From contig CANMVS010000026.1 of the NCBI GenBank assembly GCA_947501445.1, positions 1 to 64,000 of the forward strand: a stretch of DNA of 64,000 bases. The letters run 5' to 3'. The position numbers and the translations under genes were made by a program. The notes below the pieces were generated by a model. It worked only from the letters and a program-made list of their open reading frames with translations. It did not search any database and was not told the origin of the DNA. This DNA is from an uncultured Rhizobiaceae group bacterium (GTDB taxonomy: Bacteria > Pseudomonadota > Alphaproteobacteria > Rhizobiales > Rhizobiaceae). Below are positions 55,419-63,358 of the stretch, piece after piece (position 1 is the first letter of the stretch; each line of letters begins with the position of its first letter).

Positions 55419-55819
55419 AATTGTTCATCTGATGGTTGCGCTGCGAGCAAATGATTGGCCGACTTGACATTTGGGCAATAAAGGACCATTTACGCCTCAC
55501 ACGTCGTCTGGCTGCCGCGTGAGCAGCCCGCTTTGCCCAAATGATCGGATCACCGGCAAACTGGTACAAAGCGAAGATACGTCGCCTCTCCGGATGATTT
55601 TCATCATTGGGAGTTATTCTCCAAAAGTTCCCATCTCGCGCGGGGTTCTGACGATCTGCAAAGTCAATGGGCAATCCTGTTCAGACACAATGCCAGATCG
55701 CAACCGCACACGCAGTCATCCATGCTCAAAAGAGCGATGGAGAGCGCTGCTTGAAATTCGTTCATCCGCGTGAACGGGGTCAGTTGACGCCGCTTGCGCA
55801 GTTGCAAAGGCAAATTATA
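55419..55819 (+). other. Long structured leader region before the DEAD-box helicase
   Basis: About 400 bp without a credible gene. It contains a candidate structured RNA at 55468-55543 (listed separately), a nested hairpin ATGAT/ATCAT around 55599-55612, and a short purine-rich stretch (AAAGG) at the ribosome site of the helicase. The open frames here are weak and lack family matches. Confidence 0.5.
55468..55543 (+). ncRNA. Candidate structured RNA or 5' leader element
   Basis: CATTTGGGCAA (55468-55478) pairs perfectly over 11 bp with TTGCCCAAATG (55533-55543). Inside, CTCACACG and CGCGTGAG form a second imperfect stem around a 12-nt loop. The result is a closed two-stem structure of 76 nt. 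No T-run follows, so it is not a simple terminator. It could be a leader element of the downstream helicase or the remains of a small mobile element. No known riboswitch class is recognised. Confidence 0.4.
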
Positions 55820-57295
55820 TTGACTCAATTTGAAGCCCTGGGGCTTTCTGAACAAATCGTTAAATCCATTGATGCACTTGGATTTGATACACCCACGCCA
55901 ATCCAGAAACAGGCTATTCCGCTTGTTCTGCAGGGACGTGACCTGACAGGACTTGCCCAGACGGGCACCGGCAAAACCGCCGCTTTTGGCCTGCCACTGG
56001 TTCACCACCTTCTGGCTGAAAATGTTAAGGCAGCGCCGAAATCAGCGCGCGCACTTATTCTTGCGCCGACCCGTGAACTGGTCAACCAGATCGCCGAGAA
56101 CCTGCGCACCTATGTGCGTGGCACATCATTGCGCATTACGCTTGTCATTGGTGGTGCATCCATCAATACACAACGCAGAAACATGGAACGCGGTACCGAC
56201 ATATTGGTTGCCACACCCGGCCGCCTGCTCGATCTGGTTGATCGCAATGCTGTGCGCCTTGATAGCGCCAAATATCTCGTCCTTGACGAGGCTGATCAGA
56301 TGCTCGATCTGGGCTTCATTCATGCACTTCGTCAAATCGCAAAGCTGCTTGGCAAGCCGCGCCAGACCCTGTTGTTTTCGGCAACCATGCCAAAACAGGT
56401 CGAAACACTTTCGCGCGCCTACCAGATTGATCCGGTCCGTGTTGAAACCAACCCGCCCGGCCGTGCCGCCGACAAGGTCAATCAGTCCGTCCATTTTGTC
56501 AGTCAGCGCAACAAGACTGACAAGTTGAAGGATTGTCTGATTGAACGGCGCGATGACCTTTCACTGGTTTTTGCCCGCACCAAACACGGCGCGGAAAAAC
56601 TGATGAAACATCTGGTCGCCGCCGGATTCAAGGCAAGTTCCATTCATGGCAACAAGAGCCAGGGGCAGCGCGACCGTGCGATCAAGGCCTTCAAGGCTGG
56701 TGAAATCCGGATTTTGGTTGCAACCGATGTCGCAGCACGTGGCATTGATATTTCCGGTGTGACACACGTCTATAATTATGACCTGCCCGATGTGGCTGAA
56801 AGCTATGTACACCGGATTGGCCGCACGGCCCGTGCGGGTGCAGCCGGTGAAGCGGTTGCTTTTTGTTCGGCTGAAGAAATTCACCTTTTGCGGGCCATTG
56901 AAAACCTGATCGTGAGCGACATTCGCATCGCCAGTGGTGATGTCCCCGAAGAAGGACAGGCGGTCAAACGTCGCGGTCGTGGCGGCAATGGTCAGCGCAA
57001 CGGTGGCGGACGCAATGGTCAAAATGCCGGACCAAAACGCAATGGTCGTCCTGCCAAAGGTTCGAACGGCGGCGGACGGCGCAAAAGCGGTGAGGTTCGC
57101 GCTGGCGATGGCGATGCAGCCGCGCCGAAGAAGCACGGCCACATCAGCGCCAATACGAGCAAATCAAAGCCTGGCTTTGGCAAGGGTGGAAACGGCAATC
57201 GGCATAAACCTGCCCACGCCAACACCAACAACGGTCAACCGGCCGGTGCTGCGGGCAAACGCCGTCGTCCCCGGCGTAAACCAATCGCTGCCTGA
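55820..57295 (+). CDS. DEAD-box RNA helicase (RhlE-like)
   Basis: ATP-dependent RNA helicase of 491 residues. The helicase core (about 1-370) has the Q motif (LGFDTPTPIQKQAIP), Walker A AQTGTGKT, VLDEADQMLD, SAT, ARGIDISG and HRIGRTARAG. The tail (about 385-491) is a Gly/Asn/Arg/Lys-rich unstructured RNA-binding region (NGQRNGGGRNGQNAGPK). The likely start is TTG 55820 (LTQFEALGL), where the family begins and an AAAGG ribosome site is spaced correctly; an in-frame start at 55667 would add a non-family tail. Helicases of this type act in ribosome assembly and RNA turnover, often in the cold. Confidence 0.88.
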   Translation: MTQFEALGLSEQIVKSIDALGFDTPTPIQKQAIPLVLQGRDLTGLAQTGTGKTAAFGLPLVHHLLAENVKAAPKSARALILAPTRELVNQIAENLRTYVRGTSLRITLVIGGASINTQRRNMERGTDILVATPGRLLDLVDRNAVRLDSAKYLVLDEADQMLDLGFIHALRQIAKLLGKPRQTLLFSATMPKQVETLSRAYQIDPVRVETNPPGRAADKVNQSVHFVSQRNKTDKLKDCLIERRDDLSLVFARTKHGAEKLMKHLVAAGFKASSIHGNKSQGQRDRAIKAFKAGEIRILVATDVAARGIDISGVTHVYNYDLPDVAESYVHRIGRTARAGAAGEAVAFCSAEEIHLLRAIENLIVSDIRIASGDVPEEGQAVKRRGRGGNGQRNGGGRNGQNAGPKRNGRPAKGSNGGGRRKSGEVRAGDGDAAAPKKHGHISANTSKSKPGFGKGGNGNRHKPAHANTNNGQPAGAAGKRRRPRRKPIAA

Positions 57296-57321
57296 TTCGC
57301 ACAGCGATTTTTGAATTTTAC

Positions 57322-57342
57322 TTGCGGGCAATCGGCCCGCAA
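57322..57342. terminator. Hairpin between the helicase and LysR genes
   Basis: TTGCGGGC (57322-57329) pairs perfectly with GCCCGCAA (57335-57342) across a 5-nt loop, 26 bp after the helicase stop and directly adjoining the stop of the convergent LysR gene. Short T-rich sequence follows on the plus strand. Confidence 0.65.
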
Positions 57343-58236
57343 TTATTGCCCGGCTTGCCTGGAAATATCCGTCAGCCATTGCCTGAAAACAACGGCTGTG
57401 GGTTTTTGTGGTCGGGTCGTCGGCTGAAAGACAAAGTAGTGCTGCAGGCCCCTTGTCTGCAAGCCATCCAGACATGGCACCAACCCATAGGCGCGCATCA
57501 TGAAATCAGTCGCTGGCGCGCGTGCCAGGGCGGATCCGTAGCCTGTGGCGGCTAGCCCAAGTGCAACCACCGTATTGTCAACCACACGAAAGTCCGCTTC
57601 GCGCAGATCACCGGACATCCTGTTTTGCAGCAGCTGGAACCAACTGCTCTTGTGGGATGCTACCTCGATAAGCCTGAACTTCAGGAAATCGCTCAGACCG
57701 TTGATTTGAGAAGCAATTTCGGGGCGCGCCACCGGATAAATCATTTCTCCGAATAATCGCGTGGCATCCGCCGGAAAATCAGTCGATGATCCAAAGGCAA
57801 TTTGCAGGTCTGCGCCGGTGTTGGTGAAGTCCTGTGTTGCATTTCCGCTGGTCATTTGCACATGAATGCCGGGATGTGCGTGTTCGAAGTCTGATAAATG
57901 CCCGGGCAACCAGTTGGATGCCAGAACATTGACAACCTGAACATTAATTCGCTGAATTCCGCGGGTGCCGAAGAGCGCGGCTGCAGATGTTTCAACCGCA
58001 GCCAGTGACTGGCTGACGGTCGGCAGGAACGCGTGTCCTGCATCGGTAAGTATTACCCGCCTGGCCTCACGGATAAACAGAGGCCTGCCCAGATTTTCCT
58101 CCAGGGCCTTTACCTGCTGACTGACCGCTGCCGGGCTCATATTGAGCAATTCTGCTGCCCGCGCAAAACTCTCAAGACGGGCCGCCGCCTCGAATACCCG
58201 TAACCAGTTCAATGATGGGATGCGCCGAAAGGCCAT
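57343..58236 (-). CDS. LysR-family regulator (GcvA-like)
   Basis: A 297-residue LysR regulator. The N-terminal HTH contains LNWLRVFEAAARLESFARAA and SPAAVSQQVKALEE; the effector-binding domain covers about 95-297. It is divergent from the dioxygenase/HD-oxygenase pair with 134 bp between starts, the usual LysR arrangement for controlling the neighbour. The likely effector is the substrate or product of that pair. The start at 58236 is used; an upstream extension to 58347 would run through the promoter region. Confidence 0.9.
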   Translation of the reverse strand: MAFRRIPSLNWLRVFEAAARLESFARAAELLNMSPAAVSQQVKALEENLGRPLFIREARRVILTDAGHAFLPTVSQSLAAVETSAAALFGTRGIQRINVQVVNVLASNWLPGHLSDFEHAHPGIHVQMTSGNATQDFTNTGADLQIAFGSSTDFPADATRLFGEMIYPVARPEIASQINGLSDFLKFRLIEVASHKSSWFQLLQNRMSGDLREADFRVVDNTVVALGLAATGYGSALARAPATDFMMRAYGLVPCLDGLQTRGLQHYFVFQPTTRPQKPTAVVFRQWLTDISRQAGQ

Positions 58237-58370
58237 GGGTCTATCCTGAGTTCCTTTGGTTACCCTTGCGTCAGTATTTTTAGCACAAGTATAGCTTATG
58301 CTCACGTGAAATATTTCTGTCTGTACCTTCTGCGTCCTGACGCGCACATTGTTACTGAATGGAGATAATC

Positions 58371-59279
58371 ATGGTCGCATCATTGTCTGCTGGGCAGATC
58401 GCTCACTATCGGGAAAATGGTTTTGTCAGTCCGGTGCGTGTCTTTTCAAAGGGTGAGGCATCGCGGATCAGGCGACAGATCGAAGGACTGGAAAGGTCCC
58501 ACAGCAAGGGGGCAGGCGGTTATTCGCTCAATCAGCTTTTCCGCGTCAATGGCCAGGTCACCATCCCGCTCCTGGCGCAGATTGCGCAAACGCCGGCGAT
58601 CCTGGATGCTGTGGAAGCTGTTATTGGCCCGGATTTGCTGGTCTGGTCATGCGAGCTTTTCATCAAGGAAGCGGGCTCAAGCAAGGTTGTTTCCTGGCAT
58701 CAGGACCTGACCTATTGGGGCATGGGTGAGACAGATGAGGAATTGACCGCCTGGATTGCAGTTTCCGATGTTACTGAATTGGCCGGTTGCATGCGGTTTA
58801 TTCCAGGCTCCCACAAGCAGCCGATACAGCCGCATCATGATACATTTGACGCCGACAACCTGCTTTCACGGGGTCAGGAATTTGCCGGGGCTGTCGACGA
58901 GAGCAAGGCGTTTCCAAACACACTTCTGCCGGGTGAAATGTCACTGCATCATGGTCGATTGCTGCATGCATCCGGGCCAAACCAATCCATGGATAGACGC
59001 ATTGGCATGGCCATCAGATATGTAACACCCCATATCGACAAACAATCGACAACTACGGACTATGCAATGTTGGTGCGTGGTGCTGATCACGCACAAAATT
59101 GGACACATGTGCCGCCGCCGCAATCGATATTTGCGCCTTCATCACTGGCGCTCTACAATCGTATTCTGGATCATCAATCATCCGTTTTGGCGGCCGGAGC
59201 AGGTGAGTTCGTAGAACTATATGCGAAGGCAGCCGGTGACGTAGGCACCGAAGGTGATTTTGGAGGGGGAAACCAATGA
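58371..59279 (+). CDS. Phytanoyl-CoA dioxygenase-family 2-oxoglutarate oxygenase (PhnY/TmpA-like)
   Basis: Fe(II)/2-oxoglutarate oxygenase of 302 residues. The iron-binding HxD is His110-Gln-Asp112 in VSWHQDLTYWG. The distal His is probably His199 in RLLHASGPN, and the 2-oxoglutarate Arg is in MDRRIGMAIRY. Its ATGA overlap with an HD-domain oxygenase reproduces the PhnY/PhnZ and TmpA/TmpB pairs, in which the first enzyme hydroxylates an aminoalkyl phosphonate at C1 and the second cleaves the C-P bond. The ATG at 58371 follows GGAG. Other substrates remain possible. Confidence 0.8.
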   Translation: MVASLSAGQIAHYRENGFVSPVRVFSKGEASRIRRQIEGLERSHSKGAGGYSLNQLFRVNGQVTIPLLAQIAQTPAILDAVEAVIGPDLLVWSCELFIKEAGSSKVVSWHQDLTYWGMGETDEELTAWIAVSDVTELAGCMRFIPGSHKQPIQPHHDTFDADNLLSRGQEFAGAVDESKAFPNTLLPGEMSLHHGRLLHASGPNQSMDRRIGMAIRYVTPHIDKQSTTTDYAMLVRGADHAQNWTHVPPPQSIFAPSSLALYNRILDHQSSVLAAGAGEFVELYAKAAGDVGTEGDFGGGNQ

Positions 59280-59878
59280 AGACGGTAGAATTTGTGCAAA
59301 TGAAGGACGGCACCAAAGCGGACTATGAGCTGCTTGCCGAGCTGGAAAAACCGTATTACGCGTTGACCGCGGATCGGCTGCTCGAGGAGTTGCGCAAGCA
59401 AGATGACGGTGCGGTTTCTGGCTATAAAATCACCAGAATGGAACATGCTTTGCAATGTGCAACGCGTGCCTACCGGGACGGCGCTGATATCGACTGGGTC
59501 GTTGGCGCACTTCTCCACGACATCGGTGATGGGCTGGCGCCGCAAAACCATGATCGTTTTGCCGCAGAAGTAGTCCGACCTTTCGTGCGTGAAGAGGTTG
59601 CCTGGGTTGTTGAACATCACGGTATTTTTCAGGTGCTCTATTTTGGCCACCACTATGGTTGGGACCGCAATGCGCGCGAGCAGTTCAAGGACCATCCGTC
59701 CTTTCAGGCCTGTTCGGATTTTTGCGAGCGCTGGGATCAGTCCTCATTTGATCCCGATTACACATACGAACCACTGGAATTTTTCGAACCAATGGTGCGC
59801 CAGGTGTTTGCCAGAAAGGCCTATGATCCGGAAGTTATTCGCGAAGGCCATGCCGAAGGCCTGCCAGTACAGGTTTGA
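59276..59878 (+). CDS. HD-domain diiron oxygenase (PhnZ/TmpB-like)
   Basis: A 200-residue HD-domain protein. Likely metal ligands are His57 (RMEHALQCA), His81-Asp82 (LLHDIGDG), His114 (VVEHHG) and Asp154 (CERWDQ). That is the pattern of the mixed-valence diiron oxygenases MIOX and PhnZ rather than of simple phosphohydrolases. A Tyr at position 50 precedes the first His by seven residues, near where PhnZ-type enzymes carry a gating tyrosine. Coupled to the dioxygenase by a 4-bp overlap. Together they probably oxidise a small organic, possibly an organophosphonate. Confidence 0.75.
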   Translation: MKTVEFVQMKDGTKADYELLAELEKPYYALTADRLLEELRKQDDGAVSGYKITRMEHALQCATRAYRDGADIDWVVGALLHDIGDGLAPQNHDRFAAEVVRPFVREEVAWVVEHHGIFQVLYFGHHYGWDRNAREQFKDHPSFQACSDFCERWDQSSFDPDYTYEPLEFFEPMVRQVFARKAYDPEVIREGHAEGLPVQV

Positions 59879-59903
59879 TTTTCAGGTTCGCGCATTCATG
59901 CCT

Positions 59904-61289
59904 CTACCCCGCGGTGGCCGGCCTTCCGCCAGCACCGATACCTAACCGTGCCTGAAGTTCCTCGAGCGGGATGCCTTTTGTTTCAGGTGCATATTTGAGC
60001 GCGAAAACAACGGCCAGACAGCAGAACCCGGCAAAGAATGCAAATGTGGCGACGATACCGATCGCGGTACTGACGATGGGAAACAGAAACACAACCAGGA
60101 AGGTCATTGTCCAGTTCACCAGTTGCACCAGAGCCATGCCGCGTCCGCGCAGTTCTGTGGGAAAGAGTTCTGACATATAGACCCAGGGTCCTGGCCCGAT
60201 GCCGATGGAAAAGAAGATGATGAATGACCAGATGCCATAGAGCGCATACACATCGTCAGCTTTATTGTCGGTCCAAAGTACAAAGGAAATGACCGCAAGA
60301 CTGATGGCCGCACCGGCAAAGCTGATGATGAACAATTTGCGTCTGCCAACCCTGTCAATCAGAATGAGCGCAACAATGGTCGCCAGCACATAAATGACGC
60401 CAATGCCGACGGTGGCAGAAATCTGTGCCGTGACGGCGGAATAGTTCAATTGTTTCATCAGTTGCGGTGCGTAATAAACCACCACATTTATACCGCTGAG
60501 CTGCTGGAAAACAAAGGCAGTCATGCAGAACAGGGTAATGCGTCGGATGCCCGGTTGGAACAGATGCAACCAGCCGATCTCCTGTTCCCAGGCCTGATCA
60601 TCCTGAACCATTTCATTCATTGTCCGGTCAAGTTCCTGTTGTCCCAATTCCGGCTGCGTTTCTTTCAAAACACCAAGTGCGGCTGCCTGTTTGCCTTTCA
60701 TGACCAGCCAGCGCGGGCTCTCAGGCGCACTGCGCATGCCGAAAAACAATATGATTGCCGGAATGACAGCGATCAGAAACATCAGGCGCCAGCGCGCATT
60801 ATCAGAAGAGAACGGTCCAAGGTTTGCGGAATCAAAAATCAGGTCGGACAGATAGGCAATCAACGTGCCGATAATGATCATCAGTTGAAAGATCGCTACG
60901 GTTCGCCCCCGGATTGCCGGCGGCGACAGCTCGGACAGATATTGTGGTGTTACCAATGCAGAACAACCGATGGCAAAGCCGATCAGAATGCGTGTTCCGG
61001 TCAACATGACGACATTGAAAGACAGGCTGACAAGTACCGAACCGAAGACAAACAATACAGCACTGCCAATGAGCAGCAGGCGTCGCCCGTAGCGATCGCT
61101 CATCCCGGCGCCAAACAGCGCACCAAAGGCTGCGCCCAGTGGCACAGCGGCCGTCATCAGGCCTTCCCAAAAGGGTGTGAACTTGAACACATGCTGCATG
61201 AAAGGAAAGGCACCGGCGATTACGCCTTCATCGAAGCCGAACAAAAAGCCGCAGATTGCCGCCACCACCGCGATTTTTACAAGTAACAT
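59904..61289 (-). CDS. Sugar porter-family MFS transporter
   Basis: Twelve-helix proton:sugar symporter of the sugar porter family, 461 residues. The family signatures are DRYGRRLLLIGS (motif after helix 2), PESPRWLVMKG, QQLSGINVVVYYAP and PETKGIPLEELQA at the end. It is convergent with the HD-oxygenase gene at 25 bp and its promoter region carries a widely spaced inverted repeat. The transported sugar is not evident. Confidence 0.93.
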   Translation of the reverse strand: MLLVKIAVVAAICGFLFGFDEGVIAGAFPFMQHVFKFTPFWEGLMTAAVPLGAAFGALFGAGMSDRYGRRLLLIGSAVLFVFGSVLVSLSFNVVMLTGTRILIGFAIGCSALVTPQYLSELSPPAIRGRTVAIFQLMIIIGTLIAYLSDLIFDSANLGPFSSDNARWRLMFLIAVIPAIILFFGMRSAPESPRWLVMKGKQAAALGVLKETQPELGQQELDRTMNEMVQDDQAWEQEIGWLHLFQPGIRRITLFCMTAFVFQQLSGINVVVYYAPQLMKQLNYSAVTAQISATVGIGVIYVLATIVALILIDRVGRRKLFIISFAGAAISLAVISFVLWTDNKADDVYALYGIWSFIIFFSIGIGPGPWVYMSELFPTELRGRGMALVQLVNWTMTFLVVFLFPIVSTAIGIVATFAFFAGFCCLAVVFALKYAPETKGIPLEELQARLGIGAGGRPATAG

Positions 61290-61303
61290 ATGTTCTCAAA
61301 TCA

Positions 61304-61359
61304 ATACTGTTTCGTGTAAATTAGTTTAAGTGCATTTAAAAATAATATGCAAACAGTAT
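61304..61359. promoter_or_regulatory. Widely spaced inverted repeat upstream of the sugar porter
   Basis: ATACTGTTT (61304-61312) and AAACAGTAT (61351-61359) are perfect inverted copies with 38 bp between, in an AT-rich stretch just before the start codon at 61289. Two half-sites or two operators bridged by a regulator are possible. Confidence 0.4.
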
Positions 61360-61401
61360 CACTTGGGCTGACAGGCAAATTGTGTGTGAGTATCAATGGT
61401 T

Positions 61402-61570
61402 CTATTGTGTAGCAGGGTACTTTCCTTCAATGATTGAATAGAGAAAATCCCTCAACAGGCGCGCCCGTGTCAATTCCTGGTTCGAACGGTCCGGATAACA
61501 CGGCATCAATCTGATGGCCTGGCCAGACGTCAACAATTTGTTGCCACAATTGCGGTGTCCGCACTCGCCG
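61402..61570 (-). pseudogene. Possible remnant of a LysR-family gene
   Basis: On the minus strand a short frame reads KLLTSGQAIRLMP... and then YPDRSNQ, RARLLRDFL, which resembles the C-terminal end of a LysR effector domain (L-S-G, R-x-MP, YP-R, R-R-x-RDFL). No HTH or rest of the gene is found upstream in any frame. It may be a decayed gene next to the sugar porter. Weak evidence. Confidence 0.25.
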
Positions 61571-61787
61571 AATTTATTGGCCGGAAGTGATGGTATTCGA
61601 GCGGGACGATGGTTGTGGAACATCCATCGGTCGTGTTCTGACCTGTTTACAGCCGCACACGCTGGTATGCAGTAGACAGGTGTCATTGGCCTATACAAAA
61701 CAACGGCTCCGAAGCGCAGGGTGATAGCGGCTGTTTCATCCGGTCCCTTTTTAAAAAAAATACATGCGGCAACGGCAGAAAATAATT

Positions 61788-61814
61788 TGTCACACATTAC
61801 CTGTGTGCATTGTC
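61788..61814 (+). promoter_or_regulatory. ECF-type promoter of the second sigma gene
   Basis: TGTCACA (61788-61794), a 16-bp spacer and TGTC (61811-61814). This is one base from the ECF41 pattern seen exactly at 22852 and 23498. It lies 32 bp before the ATG at 61847, the same distance as at the AhpD-like gene. Confidence 0.55.
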
Positions 61815-61846
61815 TAAAGCTTCAGACAGGTAATCAGGACAGGATA

Positions 61847-62665
61847 ATGGCTGAGACACAGGACTGGAATGAATTGGCAAAGAAAGCCGGTGGAGGAGAC
61901 CGTCAGGCGCTGGAGGCAATTGTCCATGGTATGCAGGACCGTGTCCACCGCCTGGCCATGCGCATGCTGGTCAATCCGGATGATGCACTTGAGGCCACTC
62001 AGGAAATTTTGATCCTGGTGATCACCAGGCTTTCGACATTTCGCGGTGAAAGTGCTTTTGGCACCTGGGTCTATCGGGTTGCGACAAACTATCTGCTTAA
62101 TGCAAAAAAGATTGCCTCACGCGATCGCGGACTGACCTTTGACATGTTTGCAGCCGATCTTGAAGCCGGCCTGGTTGCTGACCCGGAGCCCTCGGCAGAG
62201 GACACCGTCATGCTGAATGAATTGCGTATAGCGTGCACCATGGCAATGCTGCTGTGCCTCGATCTCAAACACCGGATTGCCTATGTTCTTGGTGATATTC
62301 TCGAATTTGAGCATGCTGAAGCGGCACAGATACTCGACATTTCAGCGGTGAATTTTCGCAAACGGCTCTCGCGTGCCCGCCAGCAGATTCTGGCATTTAC
62401 AGCGCAGCGCTGCGGGCTTGCCAATGAGCAGGCAAAATGTTCATGCCCGCGACGATTGCCCGCCGCACTGGCGCAACATCGGGTAGACGCTGACTCAAAA
62501 TACCATTCCAGCCGTGAAGGCCCGACCTATGAAGACGTTGTGGCCAGCGTGAAGCGGGTTGAAGGTGACCTGCGTGGTCTCAAACTACAAGCCGCCATTC
62601 CGGATTATCCGTGCCCAACGGATCTTGGCGCACAGATTGCCCGTATTGTTGAAACCCGCTTCTGA
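61847..62665 (+). CDS. ECF RNA polymerase sigma factor with Cys-containing C-terminal tail
   Basis: A 272-residue ECF sigma factor: sigma-2 (about 10-80, DALEATQEILILVITRLSTF), sigma-4 (about 120-185, AEAAQILDISAVNFRKRLSRA) and an 80-residue tail beginning CGLANEQAKCSCPRRLPAAL. The Cys-x8-Cys-x-Cys set could bind metal or respond to redox. It differs from the ECF41 sigma in lacking a fused SnoaL domain, although a SnoaL-like protein is encoded just downstream. The ATG at 61847 follows AGGACAGGA; an upstream in-frame extension to 61721 would cover the promoter. Confidence 0.85.
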   Translation: MAETQDWNELAKKAGGGDRQALEAIVHGMQDRVHRLAMRMLVNPDDALEATQEILILVITRLSTFRGESAFGTWVYRVATNYLLNAKKIASRDRGLTFDMFAADLEAGLVADPEPSAEDTVMLNELRIACTMAMLLCLDLKHRIAYVLGDILEFEHAEAAQILDISAVNFRKRLSRARQQILAFTAQRCGLANEQAKCSCPRRLPAALAQHRVDADSKYHSSREGPTYEDVVASVKRVEGDLRGLKLQAAIPDYPCPTDLGAQIARIVETRF

Positions 62666-62778
62666 TCCATCTGCATAATTTGTTTTCAATTCTGATGCCG
62701 CGTGTATGGCAATGGCACGACCGTGTCTCCATTTTACCTCGCCCGGCAGGTCTCAAGAGTTTCAAAAGGAGAATAAAC

Positions 62779-63258
62779 ATGTCCCACACAACCCAAACTC
62801 TCAGCCTTGCAATTGCCTTGGTTCTATTGCCGTCACTGGCGCAAACAATGGAGAAATTGACCATGTCCGACACTCAAAAAGACATATTGGCAACGGTTGA
62901 ACATATGACGCAGGCCTTTCATCGCTCAGACATAGACGGTGTAATGGACAGCTACGAAGAAGAGGCGGTTGTCGTATTTGAACCCGGCCAGCCAATGACT
63001 GACCCGGCACGCATAAAGGAGATGTTTCAGGGTGCGTTTTCCCTGAATCCGCGTTTCGATTATAGCGGCCATGAAGTTTATGTAGCAGGAGATATTGCTG
63101 TACATTTCGCACCCTGGTCGATGAATGGAGCGACACCGGATGGTCAGAAAGTCAATCAAAGTGGCCTTTCGGTCGCTGTTTTGAGGAGACAGAACGATGG
63201 ATCCTGGCGCATGGTTATAGACAATCCTCACGGACAACGATTGATGCAACAGAACTGA
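62779..63258 (+). CDS. Exported SnoaL-like/DUF4440 protein
   Basis: A 159-residue protein with a signal-like N-terminus (SLAIALVLLPSLAQT). It carries a SnoaL/DUF4440 (NTF2-like) domain of about 120 residues (VEHMTQAFHRSDIDGVMDSY, GDIAVHFAPWSM, DGSWRMVIDNPHG). The family includes enzymes and ligand-binding proteins, so a function is not implied. The ATG at 62779 follows AAAGGAGAA. It is 113 bp downstream of the second sigma gene and probably in its operon or regulon. Confidence 0.8.
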   Translation: MSHTTQTLSLAIALVLLPSLAQTMEKLTMSDTQKDILATVEHMTQAFHRSDIDGVMDSYEEEAVVVFEPGQPMTDPARIKEMFQGAFSLNPRFDYSGHEVYVAGDIAVHFAPWSMNGATPDGQKVNQSGLSVAVLRRQNDGSWRMVIDNPHGQRLMQQN

Positions 63259-63358
63259 CGTCAAGGCGCACTCTTGCTTGCACAAGGTTGCATCGACCGC
63301 GCCATCAAAACGGGTTAACGTGGCGGCAACAGGCGTGTTGGCAAAGTGGAACGATCCT

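Noticed and set aside
60450-61286. A 278-codon plus-strand frame
   Set aside because: Antisense to the sugar porter gene; rich in His, Gln and Lys with no domain.
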